Assembly (NCBI RefSeq): GCF_001514285.1
Contig: NZ_KQ949023.1
Location: forward strand, 682,001 to 746,000
DNA: 64,000 nucleotides
Source: Streptomyces sp. DSM 15324
GTDB taxonomy: Bacteria > Actinomycetota > Actinomycetes > Streptomycetales > Streptomycetaceae
Direction: 5' to 3'
Shown here one piece after another: positions 1 through 8,560 of this stretch. The first letter of the stretch is position 1. The number at the start of each line of letters is the position of its first letter. The position numbers and the translations under genes are program-made. The notes beneath the pieces were generated by a model. The model saw only the letters and a list, made by a program, of their open reading frames with translations, did no database searches and had not been told where the DNA came from.

Positions 1-382
1 CGTGCCGTACGGCCTCCCGGTCGCCCTTGCGGAAGACGCCGAAGCGGGTGCGGGAGAGGCGGCCGGAGGAGACGACCTCGGTGACGGTGGCGGGGACGCC
101 GCCGGCGGCCGTGGTGCGCTGGGGCACGTAACCGATGCGCGCCCAGTCCCGGAACCGGCGGCGGGGCGTGCCGAACAGCTCGATCTCGCCGGAGCCGATC
201 GGTACCTGGCCGATGACGGTCCGCACGGCGGTGGACTTGCCGGAGCCGTTGGCGCCGAGCAGCGCGACGACCTCACCGCGGTGCACGGTGAGGTCGATGC
301 CCCGCAGGACCGGGCGCGCGCCCAGGTCGGCGCGGACTCCGCGCAGGGAGATGACGGGCTCCGTCATACCGCTTCCGGTCAT
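1..382 (-). CDS. znuC: Zinc/manganese ABC transporter ATP-binding protein (3' end cut off by window)
   Basis: This is the ATPase of a metal importer, acting at the inner face of the membrane with a permease that must lie beyond the left edge. The visible 127 residues hold Walker A (GANGSGKST, about residues 43-51) and a Q-loop region (YVPQR). The signature motif and Walker B lie outside the window. The ATG at 382 is chosen because GGAG stands 8 nt before it; an ATG at 367 is a weaker alternative. The gene follows the binding-protein gene by about 22 bp on the same strand, so the two are probably cotranscribed and share the Zur-like control upstream of that gene. The metal is inferred from the neighbour and the Zur boxes. 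Confidence 0.88.
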   Translation of the reverse strand, partial: MTGSGMTEPVISLRGVRADLGARPVLRGIDLTVHRGEVVALLGANGSGKSTAVRTVIGQVPIGSGEIELFGTPRRRFRDWARIGYVPQRTTAAGGVPATVTEVVSSGRLSRTRFGVFRKGDREAVRH

Positions 383-404
383 GCCGCTTTCTCCGATCGG
401 CTGG

Positions 405-1361
405 TCACTTGGCTCCCAGGGCCTTCTGGAGCGCCTTGAGGTTCGCCTGCTGAACCGAGAAGTAGTCCTTGCCGCGGGACTTGTCCGTGATGCCCTCGAT
501 CGGGTCGAGGACGTCCGTCTTCAGCCCGGCGTCGGAGGCGATGGTCTTCGCGGTCTTGTCGCTGACGAGCGTCTCGTAGAACACGGTGGTGACGCCGTCG
601 GCCTTCGCCATCTTCTCAAGCTCCTTCACGCGCGCGGCGCTGGGCTCCGACTCGGGGTCGAGGCCGTTGATGGCCTCCTCGGTCAGGCCGTAGCGCTCGG
701 CGAGGTAGCCGAAGGCGGCGTGGGTGGTGACGAACACCTTGGACCTGGTGTCCGCCAGGCCGTCCTTGAACTCGGTGTTCAGGGCGTCGAGCTGCTTCAC
801 CAGGGCCGCGGTGTTGGCCTTGTAGTCGGCCGCGTGGTCCGGGTCGGCCTTCTCGAAGGCCTTGCCGACGCCCTCGGCGACCTGGGCGTAGCGCACCGGG
901 TCGAGCCAGATGTGGGGGTCGAGGCCGGACAGCTCCTCGTTCTCGTGGTCGTCGTGCTCGGCCGCGTGGCCGCCGACCTCGTTGCCGTGCTTCTCCAGGG
1001 AGGTCAGGGAGGCGGCGTCGATCTTGGTCTTGACCTCGGACTGGGCCACCGCGTCGTCGACGGAGGGCTGGAGGTTCTTGACGTAGAGCACCGCGTCGGA
1101 CTCCTGGAGCTGCGCGGTCTGCCGGGCGCTGATCTCCAGGTCGTGCGGTTCCTGGCCGGGCTGGGTGAGACTGGTGACGTGGACGTGGTCGCCGCCTATC
1201 CGCTCGGCGAGGAAGGCCATCGGGTAGAACGACGCGACGACGTCGAACCTGTCGGTGTTGCCGGCGGCACTGGCCCCCGAGCAGGCGGTGAGGGTGCCGA
1301 GCCCGAGGGCGGCGGTAGCCGCCATGGCTATGCCGGATATGCGCTGACGCCGTACGTTCAT
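405..1361 (-). CDS. znuA: Metal ABC transporter substrate-binding lipoprotein (ZnuA/AdcA family)
   Basis: An extracytoplasmic metal-binding lipoprotein that hands zinc to the ABC permease. The N-terminus is a lipoprotein signal with lipobox LTAC and lipidated Cys about residue 27. The cluster A-I features are present: the SFYPMAF region, a His/Asp/Glu-rich acidic loop (HAAEHDDHENEE) typical of zinc proteins, DPHIWLDP, and THAAFGYLAERYG. It is 318 aa, normal for the family. The ATG at 1361 is preferred; a TTG at 1379 and an ATG at 1370 are in frame but none has a clear ribosome site, so the mRNA may be leaderless. A Zur-like palindrome touches the start codon. It is the first gene of an operon running off the left edge. 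Confidence 0.9.
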   Translation of the reverse strand: MNVRRQRISGIAMAATAALGLGTLTACSGASAAGNTDRFDVVASFYPMAFLAERIGGDHVHVTSLTQPGQEPHDLEISARQTAQLQESDAVLYVKNLQPSVDDAVAQSEVKTKIDAASLTSLEKHGNEVGGHAAEHDDHENEELSGLDPHIWLDPVRYAQVAEGVGKAFEKADPDHAADYKANTAALVKQLDALNTEFKDGLADTRSKVFVTTHAAFGYLAERYGLTEEAINGLDPESEPSAARVKELEKMAKADGVTTVFYETLVSDKTAKTIASDAGLKTDVLDPIEGITDKSRGKDYFSVQQANLKALQKALGAK

Positions 1362-1397
1362 GACAGTCATTTTCAACAAATATGGAAACCGTTGTCA
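1361..1397 (-). promoter_or_regulatory. Two Zur-box-like palindromes upstream of znuA
   Basis: Two 15-bp sites of the form TG-N11-CA lie 22 bp apart. TGACAGTCATTTTCA is at 1361-1375 and TGGAAACCGTTGTCA at 1383-1397. The first matches my memory of the Streptomyces Zur consensus (TGaaaatgatTTTCA) at most positions. It overlaps the presumed start of the zinc-binding lipoprotein gene, as expected for repression of zinc uptake when zinc is plentiful. Binding itself is inferred. Confidence 0.65.
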
Positions 1398-1555
1398 ACA
1401 AGCCCGTCCCAGGTCCGGTGCAGGAGTGGGTAAGGGCTGGGCAAAGGGCCGGGTAAGGGAACCGATTTGATTCAGGGGGAGCCCCCGCCGGTACCCTGAA
1501 CCATTCGCTGGAAGCATCTCGCTTCGTCGCCCGTCGTCGTTATGAAGAGAGCACC

Positions 1556-2938
1556 GTGGCCGCCGACAAGATCGACACCATCGTCAGCCTGAGCAAGCGC
1601 CGTGGCTTTGTATTCCCCTGTAGTGAGATCTACGGCGGCCAGCGTGCCGCCTGGGACTACGGACCGCTGGGTGTCGAGCTCAAGGAGAACCTGAAGCGCC
1701 AGTGGTGGCGCTACATGGTGACGTCGCGCGAGGACGTGGTCGGTATCGACTCGTCCGTCATCCTGGCCCCCGAGGTCTGGGTCGCCTCCGGTCACGTCGC
1801 CACCTTCTCCGACCCGCTGACCGAGTGCACCTCCTGCCACAAGCGGTTCCGCGCGGACCACCTGGAGGAGGCCTACGAGGCCAAGCACGGCCGTCCCCCG
1901 GCGAACGGCCTGGCCGACATCAACTGCACCCACTGCGGCACGAAGGGCCAGTTCACCGAGCCCAAGCAGTTCTCGGGTCTGCTCTCGACCCACCTCGGCC
2001 CGACGCAGGACACCGGCTCCGTCGCCTACCTGCGCCCCGAGACCGCCCAGGGCATCTTCACCAACTTCTCCCTCGTGCAGACCACCTCGCGCCGCAAGCC
2101 GCCGTTCGGCATCGCGCAGATGGGCAAGTCCTTCCGCAACGAGATCACGCCCGGCAACTTCATCTTCCGCACCCGCGAGTTCGAGCAGATGGAGATGGAG
2201 TTCTTCGTCAAGCCGGGCGAGGACGAGACGTGGCAGGAGTACTGGATGGAGCAGCGCTGGAACTGGTACACCGGCCTGGGCCTGCGCGAGGAGAACATGC
2301 GGTGGTACGAGCACCCGAAGGAGAAGCTCTCCCACTACTCCAAGCGCACCGCTGACATCGAGTACCGCTTCCAGTTCGGCGGCAACGAGTGGGGCGAGCT
2401 GGAGGGCGTCGCCAACCGCACCGACTACGACCTCTCCGCCCACTCCAAGGCCTCCGGCCAGGACCTCGCGTTCTACGACCAGGAGGCCCAGGAGCGCTGG
2501 ACGCCGTACGTCATCGAGCCCGCGGCCGGTGTCGGCCGCGCGATGCTGGCGTTCCTCCTCGACGCCTACGTCGAGGACGAGGCCCCCAACGCCAAGGGCA
2601 AGCTGGAGAAGCGCACGGTCCTGCGCCTCGACCACCGCCTGGCCCCGGTGAAGGTCGCGGTCCTGCCGCTGTCCCGCAACCCGGAGCTGTCCCCGAAGGC
2701 CAAGGGCCTCGCCGCCGCGCTGCGCCAGCACTGGAACATCGAGTTCGACGACGCGGGCGCGATCGGCCGCCGCTACCGCCGCCAGGACGAGATCGGCACG
2801 CCGTACTGCGTCACCGTCGACTTCGACACCCTCGACGACAACGCCGTCACCGTGCGCGAGCGTGACTCCATGAAGCAGGAGCGCGTCTCCCTCGACCAGA
2901 TCGAGGGCTACCTGGCGGGCCGCCTGCTCGGCGCCTGA
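1556..2938 (+). CDS. glyS: Glycyl-tRNA synthetase (homodimeric type)
   Basis: Charges tRNA-Gly with glycine in the cytoplasm. The 460-aa length and features fit the alpha-2 class II GlyRS: the N-terminal [15 protein letters not shown] motif, two CxxC zinc-like pairs (CTSC and CTHC) in the insertion near residues 80-130, motif 2 FRNEI, the [10 protein letters not shown] glycine pocket, motif 3 around [13 protein letters not shown], and a C-terminal anticodon-binding domain starting at [11 protein letters not shown]. The GTG at 1556 follows a GAAGAGAG ribosome-site stretch. It is transcribed divergently from the zinc transporter genes and ends at a strong shared hairpin. Confidence 0.97.
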   Translation: MAADKIDTIVSLSKRRGFVFPCSEIYGGQRAAWDYGPLGVELKENLKRQWWRYMVTSREDVVGIDSSVILAPEVWVASGHVATFSDPLTECTSCHKRFRADHLEEAYEAKHGRPPANGLADINCTHCGTKGQFTEPKQFSGLLSTHLGPTQDTGSVAYLRPETAQGIFTNFSLVQTTSRRKPPFGIAQMGKSFRNEITPGNFIFRTREFEQMEMEFFVKPGEDETWQEYWMEQRWNWYTGLGLREENMRWYEHPKEKLSHYSKRTADIEYRFQFGGNEWGELEGVANRTDYDLSAHSKASGQDLAFYDQEAQERWTPYVIEPAAGVGRAMLAFLLDAYVEDEAPNAKGKLEKRTVLRLDHRLAPVKVAVLPLSRNPELSPKAKGLAAALRQHWNIEFDDAGAIGRRYRRQDEIGTPYCVTVDFDTLDDNAVTVRERDSMKQERVSLDQIEGYLAGRLLGA

Positions 2939-2952
2939 CCCAGGATCCTCAC

Positions 2953-2988
2953 CGGTGCCGGGTCCCTGTTCCCAGGGGCCCGGCACCG
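2953..2988. terminator. Bidirectional hairpin terminator after glyS
   Basis: CGGTGCCGGGTCCCTG at 2953-2968 pairs with CAGGGGCCCGGCACCG at 2973-2988, giving 16-bp arms with one mismatch and a 4-nt loop. There is no T tract, as usual in Streptomyces. It lies between two convergent genes and could serve both. Confidence 0.75.
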
Positions 2989-2995
2989 TGCTGTC

Positions 2996-4108
2996 TCAGA
3001 GGTCCAGGTCCACGTACAGGGCCGCGTGGTCCGACGCCGATTCGAGCTTCGACTTCACCGTGTCGAAGGACTTGATGCCCTCCGCGTAGATTCCGCGAGT
3101 CTCCAGGCCGACATGCTGCACCTCGGGCCACAGTGACGGCGGGAGCAGCACGTAGTCGAGCTTGTCGTCGGTGTTCCGGCAGTCCCCGTGGGTGCCGGGC
3201 AGTCCGCGGTAGGCGGGGTGGCTCATGACGTCCCGCAGGCCGGTCTCCCCCAGCTCCACGGCCGGTGTGCTGTCCGGGTCGTCGTTGAGGTCCCCGGCGA
3301 CAACGACGTGCGGGGTGCGCTCCGACGCGGCACGGTAGATCTCCGCGACCCGCCGTGCCTGGGCCAGCCGCAGATCCGGGTCGTCCTGGAACTTGCTCTT
3401 GAGGTGGTTGCCGAGGATCACGAGCGTCGATCCGTCGAGCTCGATCTCGAACTCGGGGCAGTCCCGGCTGAAGAGGCGCTCGTCGGGGCGGTCCGGGCGG
3501 GTGTCGAAGACATGGGTGCGGACGGAGGTGATCGGGTACCGGCTGAAGATCCCGACGTCGATGCCCCGGGGGTCGTTGCCGTCGACGAGCAGGTTGTACG
3601 GGTACGGCCGCCTGCCCAGTGCCCCGTGCAGGACCTGCGTGTTGAACCGCTCCAGGGCGAGCCGGTCCTCCACCTCCACGGTCAGCAGGATGTCCGCGTC
3701 GACCTCCGAGACCACCCGGCCGGTGTTGCGTACGACGCCCAGATCGAGGTCGTCCTGTCCCAGCTCCGCCCAGCCGGCCCACCCGGCACGGCCGTTGGCG
3801 GTGACCTCGACCCGGGTGCTCTCGCCCGACCCGGTCGTCTTGAACAGCCCGGAGCCCTTGCCGGGGCGGGACTGGTTGACGAAGATCGGCGGCGGGTCCT
3901 CGGGGTTGATCTCGTACGCCCGGTGCTTCTCGATGAGCCTGGCGATCTCCCCCTTGTCCGCGGGCTGGTACACCGGCAGATCGAGGAGCGCGACCAGCTT
4001 GGCGAAGTCGCTGACGATCTCATCGCGCTCGGCCGCCTTCTCGAGACGGAAGGCCGTGGGCCGGCGGAACAGGTTCTCCATGTTGAACGTGGCGATACGG
4101 ATGCTCAT
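2996..4108 (-). CDS. Endonuclease/exonuclease/phosphatase family protein
   Basis: A 370-aa protein of the Mg-dependent DNase I-like fold, which cleaves phosphodiester or phosphate ester bonds; the substrate cannot be read from sequence. Motifs in order: TFNMENLF (metal-binding Asn/Glu), TVEVED, GIDVGIFSRYPI, GNHLKSKF, the catalytic GDLNDDP, KLDYVLL, and the terminal SDHAALYVDL (the Asp-His pair). No signal peptide is evident, so it is probably cytoplasmic. The ATG at 4108 is chosen for the GGAGG 7-8 nt before it, although the frame is open far upstream. It converges with glyS and diverges from the aldo/keto reductase. Confidence 0.88.
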   Translation of the reverse strand: MSIRIATFNMENLFRRPTAFRLEKAAERDEIVSDFAKLVALLDLPVYQPADKGEIARLIEKHRAYEINPEDPPPIFVNQSRPGKGSGLFKTTGSGESTRVEVTANGRAGWAGWAELGQDDLDLGVVRNTGRVVSEVDADILLTVEVEDRLALERFNTQVLHGALGRRPYPYNLLVDGNDPRGIDVGIFSRYPITSVRTHVFDTRPDRPDERLFSRDCPEFEIELDGSTLVILGNHLKSKFQDDPDLRLAQARRVAEIYRAASERTPHVVVAGDLNDDPDSTPAVELGETGLRDVMSHPAYRGLPGTHGDCRNTDDKLDYVLLPPSLWPEVQHVGLETRGIYAEGIKSFDTVKSKLESASDHAALYVDLDL

Positions 4109-4239
4109 GGCAGACCTCCACGGCGGCGCGCAAGGGCCGCTCGGCCGGTGGCAGGCGCCGCCTGGGTGACTGCGCACCGACATGTCCCATTGTCCTCGCC
4201 ATGCCCGGCGCGTCGACCGGACAGGTGCCGGTCGACGGG

Positions 4240-4275
4240 TGACAGATGACAGATATTGAAATCTGTCATCTGTCA
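4240..4275. promoter_or_regulatory. Perfect 15-bp inverted repeat upstream of the aldo/keto reductase (probable TetR operator)
   Basis: TGACAGATGACAGAT (4240-4254) and ATCTGTCATCTGTCA (4261-4275) are exact reverse complements around ATTGAA. Each arm itself repeats TGACAGA. The site ends 16 bp before the reductase start codon and contains no coding sequence. The TetR-family gene just downstream of the reductase is the likely ligand; that assignment is inferred from position. Confidence 0.7.
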
Positions 4276-4291
4276 TGTCAGGGTGGAACCC

Positions 4292-5302
4292 ATGACCCTC
4301 CCCACCCGCCCCCTCGGCAGCACCGGCCCCCACGTCTCCGCCCTCGGCCTCGGCTGCATGGGCATGACCGCCCTCTACGGCGGCGCGGATCCCGCCGAGT
4401 CCGTCGCCACGATCCACGCCGCGCTGGAGGCCGGCGTCACCCTGCTGGACACCGGCGACTTCTACGGCATGGGCAGCAATGAACTCCTCATCGCCGAGGC
4501 CCTGCGCACCGCGCCCGCCGCCCGGCGCGAGCAGGCCCTGCTCAGCGTGAAGTTCGGCGCCCTGCGCGGCCCGGACGGCTCCTGGCTCGGCTACGACGGC
4601 CGGCCCGCCGCCGTGAAGAACTTCGCCTCCTACTCCCTCCAGCGCCTCGGCGTCGACCACCTCGACGTCTACCGCATCGCCCGCCTCGACCCCGACGTCC
4701 CCATCGAGGAGACGGTCGGCGCCCTCGCCGAACTCGTCGAGCAGGGATACGTCCGGCACATCGGCCTCAGCGAGGTCGGTGCCGCGACCATCCGCCGGGC
4801 CGCCGCGACCGCCCCGATCGCCGACCTCCAGATCGAGTACTCGCTCATCTCCCGGGGCATCGAGCGGTCGATTCTGCCCGTCACCCGCGAACTGGGCATC
4901 TCCGTCACCGCGTACGGCGTCCTCGGCCGGGGCCTGATCTCCGGGCACTTCACCGCCGAACGGCAGCTCGCCGCAGGCGACTTCCGGACCTTCTCGCCCC
5001 GCTTCCAGGGCGACAACCTCCGGCACAACCTGACCCTGGTCGAGGCGCTGCGCGCGGTCGCCGACCGCAAGGGCGTCACCGTCGCCCAGACCGTGATCGC
5101 CTGGGTCCTCGCCCAGGGCGAGGACATCGTCCCGCTGATCGGCGCCCGCAGCCGGGAGCGGCTCGCGGAGTCGCTGGGCGCCCTGGACGTCGTCCTCGAC
5201 AAGGCGGACCTCGCGGAGATCGAGGAGGCCGTGCCCGCCGACGCGGCGGCCGGTGCCCGCTACGCCCCCGCCGCGATGGAACACCTCGACAGCGAGCGCT
5301 GA
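4292..5302 (+). CDS. Aldo/keto reductase
   Basis: A 336-aa NADPH-dependent oxidoreductase of the TIM-barrel aldo/keto reductase superfamily, cytoplasmic, substrate unknown. The N-terminal LGSTGPHVSALGLGCMGM is typical. The active-site Asp and Tyr are in LLDTGDFYGMG and the Lys in LLSVKFG. The usual catalytic His (normally in a Y-x-x-H-R-x-D-P context) is Ala here: DVYRIARLDP. The C-terminal NADPH site is around PLIGARSRERLAESL. The ATG at 4292 is chosen for GGGTGGA just upstream and because an earlier in-frame start would lie inside the operator palindrome. A TetR gene follows after 26 bp, presumably in the same transcript. Confidence 0.93.
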   Translation: MTLPTRPLGSTGPHVSALGLGCMGMTALYGGADPAESVATIHAALEAGVTLLDTGDFYGMGSNELLIAEALRTAPAARREQALLSVKFGALRGPDGSWLGYDGRPAAVKNFASYSLQRLGVDHLDVYRIARLDPDVPIEETVGALAELVEQGYVRHIGLSEVGAATIRRAAATAPIADLQIEYSLISRGIERSILPVTRELGISVTAYGVLGRGLISGHFTAERQLAAGDFRTFSPRFQGDNLRHNLTLVEALRAVADRKGVTVAQTVIAWVLAQGEDIVPLIGARSRERLAESLGALDVVLDKADLAEIEEAVPADAAAGARYAPAAMEHLDSER

Positions 5303-5328
5303 CCCACCTGCCCGGTACCGTCTGAACC

Positions 5329-5952
5329 ATGGCCCCGCCGCAGACCTCCGAGATCCTGACCCCCGAGCGCATCCTCGAAGCGACCGAGGAGGTGCTGCGG
5401 CGCCACGGCCCCGCCAAGGCCACCGTGGTCGACGTGGCCCGCGCGCTCGGGGTCAGTCACGGCAGTGTCTACCGCCACTTTCGCACCAAGGCGGCGCTGC
5501 GCGAGGCGGTCACCCAGCGGTGGCTGGACCGCACCTCCGAAGCCCTCGCGGGGCTGGCCGCCGACGAGACGCGCGCCCCGCGGGCCCGGCTGCGCGCCTG
5601 GCTCGCCGCCCTCTTCGAGGCCAAGCGGCGCAAGGCGGGCGACGACCCCGAACTGTTCGCCACCTACCTGGTCCTGTCCGACGAGAGCGGCGAGGCCGTC
5701 GGCCGGCACATCGCCGACCTCACCGGCCAGCTCGCGACGATCGTCACGGCGGGCGTCGCGGCCGGCGACTTCGCCCCCTGCGACCCGGCCGTCGCCGCCC
5801 GCACCGTCTTCCACGCCACCGCCCGCTTCCACGACCCCCGCCACCGCGCCCTGTGGGAGCGGCCCGAGGCGCAGGCGGACTTCGAGGCGCTGGTGGACCT
5901 GCTGCTGAGGGGCCTGGGCGCCGCACAGGCGGCTCACATCCCGGCGGACTAG
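5329..5952 (+). CDS. TetR/AcrR family transcriptional regulator
   Basis: A 207-aa DNA-binding repressor-type protein. The helix-turn-helix spans about residues 30-55 (VVDVARALGVSHGSVYRHFRTK), preceded by the usual ILEATEEVLRRHG helix. The C-terminal part is a ligand-binding helical domain without recognised specificity. It lies directly behind the aldo/keto reductase and is the best candidate to bind the 36-bp palindrome in front of that gene, which would also control its own synthesis. Its inducer is unknown. Confidence 0.92.
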   Translation: MAPPQTSEILTPERILEATEEVLRRHGPAKATVVDVARALGVSHGSVYRHFRTKAALREAVTQRWLDRTSEALAGLAADETRAPRARLRAWLAALFEAKRRKAGDDPELFATYLVLSDESGEAVGRHIADLTGQLATIVTAGVAAGDFAPCDPAVAARTVFHATARFHDPRHRALWERPEAQADFEALVDLLLRGLGAAQAAHIPAD

Positions 5953-6019
5953 AGTGTGCGGCCGACCGCGCGCGGGACCGACCCCACGCGTGACACCGAG
6001 ACGAACCGGGAGAGACCCC

Positions 6020-6931
6020 ATGCCCCCGACGATCCGCAGGGCGGTGATCCCCGCCGCCGGACTCGGCTCCCGGCTGCTGCCGCTGACGAAGGCGACCCCC
6101 AAGGAGATGCTCCCGGTCGGCGACAAACCGGTGATCGAGCACACCGTGCGCGAGCTGGTGGACTCCGGCATCACGGACATCACCATCGTCGTCTCCGGCG
6201 GCAAGTCCCTCATCCAGGACCACTTCCGCCCCAACCCCGCGCTCGTCGAGCAGCTCCGCGCCGACGGCAAGCCCGCCTACGCCGACGCCGTCGAGGAGAT
6301 CGCCGAGCTGGCCCGCCGGGGCCACATCACCTACCTCGACCAGCGCGGCCCCTACGGCAACGGCACCCCGGTCCTCAACGCCGCCCGCTCCTTCGGCGAC
6401 GAACCCGTCCTCGTGCTGTGGCCCGACGACGTGTTCGTGGCCGAGGTCCCCCGTGCCCAGCAGCTCATCCGCGCCCACGAGCAGACCGGCTGCCCCGTCC
6501 TCGCCCTCATGCCGATGGACCCCGCCGACTCCCAGCGCTACGGCGTCCCCCTCGTCAAGGAGGACCTCGGCGCCGGCACCCTGCGCATCACCGGCCTGGT
6601 CGAGAAGCCCGAGCCGGAGGCCGCACCCTCCTCCTACGCGGCCATCGGCGGCTATGTCATCACCCCCGGCATCGTCGACGAACTCCGCGAGCAGACCCGC
6701 CGCTGGTACGAGCACCGCACCGGCGAGATCTACCTGACCGACGCGATCAACGCCTACGCCGCCACGCGCGCCGTCTACGGCCAGGTCATCCAGGGCCGCT
6801 GGTACGACACCGGCAACCCCGCCGACTACCTGATCGCCCAGATGGCCCACGCCCTGGCCCACCCCGAGTACGGGCCGCGGCTGCGCGGCCTGGTCAGCGA
6901 CCTCGACGGCACGCCCGACGGTACGCCCTAA
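6020..6931 (+). CDS. galU: UTP--glucose-1-phosphate uridylyltransferase
   Basis: Makes UDP-glucose from UTP and glucose-1-phosphate, feeding cell-wall glycans, trehalose and exopolysaccharide. The 303-aa protein opens with the nucleotidyltransferase signature AAGLGSRLLPLTKATPKEMLPV (read in two parts), contains VEKP and the GGYVI strand, and ends with WYDTGNPADYL, all typical of bacterial GalU. The ATG at 6020 follows GGGAGAGA. The stop codon overlaps that of the convergent neighbour by 4 bp, leaving no room for a terminator between them. Confidence 0.93.
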   Translation: MPPTIRRAVIPAAGLGSRLLPLTKATPKEMLPVGDKPVIEHTVRELVDSGITDITIVVSGGKSLIQDHFRPNPALVEQLRADGKPAYADAVEEIAELARRGHITYLDQRGPYGNGTPVLNAARSFGDEPVLVLWPDDVFVAEVPRAQQLIRAHEQTGCPVLALMPMDPADSQRYGVPLVKEDLGAGTLRITGLVEKPEPEAAPSSYAAIGGYVITPGIVDELREQTRRWYEHRTGEIYLTDAINAYAATRAVYGQVIQGRWYDTGNPADYLIAQMAHALAHPEYGPRLRGLVSDLDGTPDGTP

Positions 6932-8070
6932 CGGGCCTGCGCCGTCGCCGCGCACCGCCAGAAGTCCCGCATCAGCGGGGTCGGCGTCGGGTTCTCCATC
7001 GCCACCTGGGTCAGCAGGACCGTGACCGTGCCGGTGGCCGGGACGAGGTGCGCCGTGGTGCCCGTGCCGCCGACCCAGCCGTAGCGGCCGGGCACGTTCC
7101 ACGGGGCCAGGGGAGCGATGTCCACCTGGCCGCCGTAGCCCCAGCCCTGGCCCTCCAGGAACAGGGCGCCCCCGTCGCGCTGACCCGCGCCGAGGTGGTT
7201 GCTCGTCATCCGGGCGACCGAGGTGGGGGAGAGCAGCCCGCCGGCGCCGTCCAGGAGCAGCCGGGCGAAGGCCAGCCAGTCGTCGGCCGTGGAGACCAGG
7301 CCCCCGCCGCCCGAGGGGAAGGCGGGGAGCCGGCTCCACTGGCCGTCCGGGCGGTCCGTCACCTCCAGTGCCCCGGCGCCGTCGGGACGGTACGCGGTCG
7401 TGAAACGGTCCCGCTTCTCCTCGGGGACCGTGAACGCGGTGTCCTTCATGCCCAGCGGCTCCAGCAGCCGCTCGGCCAGGAACCGCGGCAGGGACCGGCC
7501 CGACGCCCGGGCGATCAGCACACCCTGGAGGTCGGACGCCGTGCCGTACAGCCAGGCCTCGCCCGGCTGGTGCAGCAGCGGCACCCGGGCCAGCTCGGCC
7601 AGCCAGACCTCCGGGGCCGGGTACGCCTGCGGCGCCCGACCGTCCTTCTGCACCCCGAACAGCGCCTGCACCGCCGGGAGCGTGAAGTCGGACGGAAAGC
7701 CCCAGCCGGGACGGGAGGACAGCAGGTCCTCGACGGTGATCGGGCGGGCCGCCGGGACGACGTCCGTCACAGGACCGGACGGCGTGCGCGCCACCACGGG
7801 GCGGGCCAGCTCCGGAAGCCACTGCGCCACCGGTGCGTCCAGGGCGACCACGCCCTCGTCCACCAGCATCAGCAGCGCGGCCGCCGTCAGCGGCTTGGTG
7901 ATCGACGCGATCCGGAACAGCGAGTCCCGGGCCATCGGGGCGGAGCCCTCGGCGTCGACCGAGCCCACGGCCACCACCTCCACCTCGTCCCCGCGGGCCA
8001 CCAGGCCCACGGCCCCGGGAACCGTCCCGTCGTCGACGTACCGTCGCAGGGTGGTGTGGAGCGTGCTCAT
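6928..8070 (-). CDS. Serine hydrolase of the beta-lactamase class C / penicillin-binding-like family
   Basis: A 380-aa protein of the S12-type serine hydrolase family. The nucleophile motif is SITK at about residues 56-59, a YGT tripeptide sits where the second motif (Y-x-N in beta-lactamases) is expected, and GGTGT stands in the C-terminal HTG/KTG region. No signal peptide is seen, so it is likely a cytoplasmic esterase or peptidase rather than a true secreted beta-lactamase. The ATG at 8070 gives the natural N-terminus MSTLHTTLRRYVDDG; an in-frame start lies 27 nt upstream. Substrate unknown. Confidence 0.87.
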   Translation of the reverse strand: MSTLHTTLRRYVDDGTVPGAVGLVARGDEVEVVAVGSVDAEGSAPMARDSLFRIASITKPLTAAALLMLVDEGVVALDAPVAQWLPELARPVVARTPSGPVTDVVPAARPITVEDLLSSRPGWGFPSDFTLPAVQALFGVQKDGRAPQAYPAPEVWLAELARVPLLHQPGEAWLYGTASDLQGVLIARASGRSLPRFLAERLLEPLGMKDTAFTVPEEKRDRFTTAYRPDGAGALEVTDRPDGQWSRLPAFPSGGGGLVSTADDWLAFARLLLDGAGGLLSPTSVARMTSNHLGAGQRDGGALFLEGQGWGYGGQVDIAPLAPWNVPGRYGWVGGTGTTAHLVPATGTVTVLLTQVAMENPTPTPLMRDFWRCAATAQAR

Positions 8071-8166
8071 GGCGGGGGCCTTCCGTGCGGGAACCACGAG
8101 AGCTGTCCTGCCTACGACTCCCCGCGCGCCCGGAACTCATCGCCGGTCATGGCCGGTCGCCTCAGG

Positions 8167-8394
8167 TCATCGCCGCTCCTCGCCGGACCGCCCCTCGGCC
8201 GGGTCCACCGTCGCCTGGTGTGCCTCCGCGAGATGGTCGGCCGCCTTCAGCCACGGCAGGAACTGGGCGCCCTCGCGCCAGCCGCACGTGTCGCACTCGA
8301 CGGTGCGCCGGACGCCCGCCCGCCGCACCCGGACGACATGCCCGCGCCCGTGCCGGTCCCAGCGGCTCACCTTGCTCTCGTCGATCCGCGCCAC
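8167..8394 (-). CDS. Small zinc-finger-like protein (75 aa)
   Basis: A short basic protein with a CDTC pair followed after about 20 residues by HLAEAH, a Cys2-His2 pattern that could bind one zinc ion. The GTG at 8394 is chosen because GGAGG lies just before it (4-nt spacing) and VARIDESKVSRW reads as a natural start; the frame is open further upstream but the extra residues look unstructured. I recall similar small proteins in other Streptomyces without a known role. Function unknown; nucleic-acid binding is a guess. Confidence 0.65.
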   Translation of the reverse strand: MARIDESKVSRWDRHGRGHVVRVRRAGVRRTVECDTCGWREGAQFLPWLKAADHLAEAHQATVDPAEGRSGEERR

Positions 8395-8560
8395 GACGCC
8401 TCCCGCATCCCGGTCCGGGCCCACCCCGGTCGGCAAGGAGTGTGCAGCACGGGCGACGGCAACGGGGCGCTTCCGGGCTGGAGTTGACCAAGCCGTTCCC
8501 TCGCGGTGACGGACCCGGTGACCGACGTGCCGACCCACGCGCCGGCCGGCCGGACCGGCG

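Noticed and set aside
4109..5284. Upstream extension of the endonuclease-fold protein
   Set aside because: The frame stays open but reads the aldo/keto reductase gene backward; GGAGG before 4108 fixes the start.
6928..8070. Antibiotic-resistance beta-lactamase
   Set aside because: The SxxK motif is present but there is no signal peptide and the second motif is atypical, so a resistance role is not supported.
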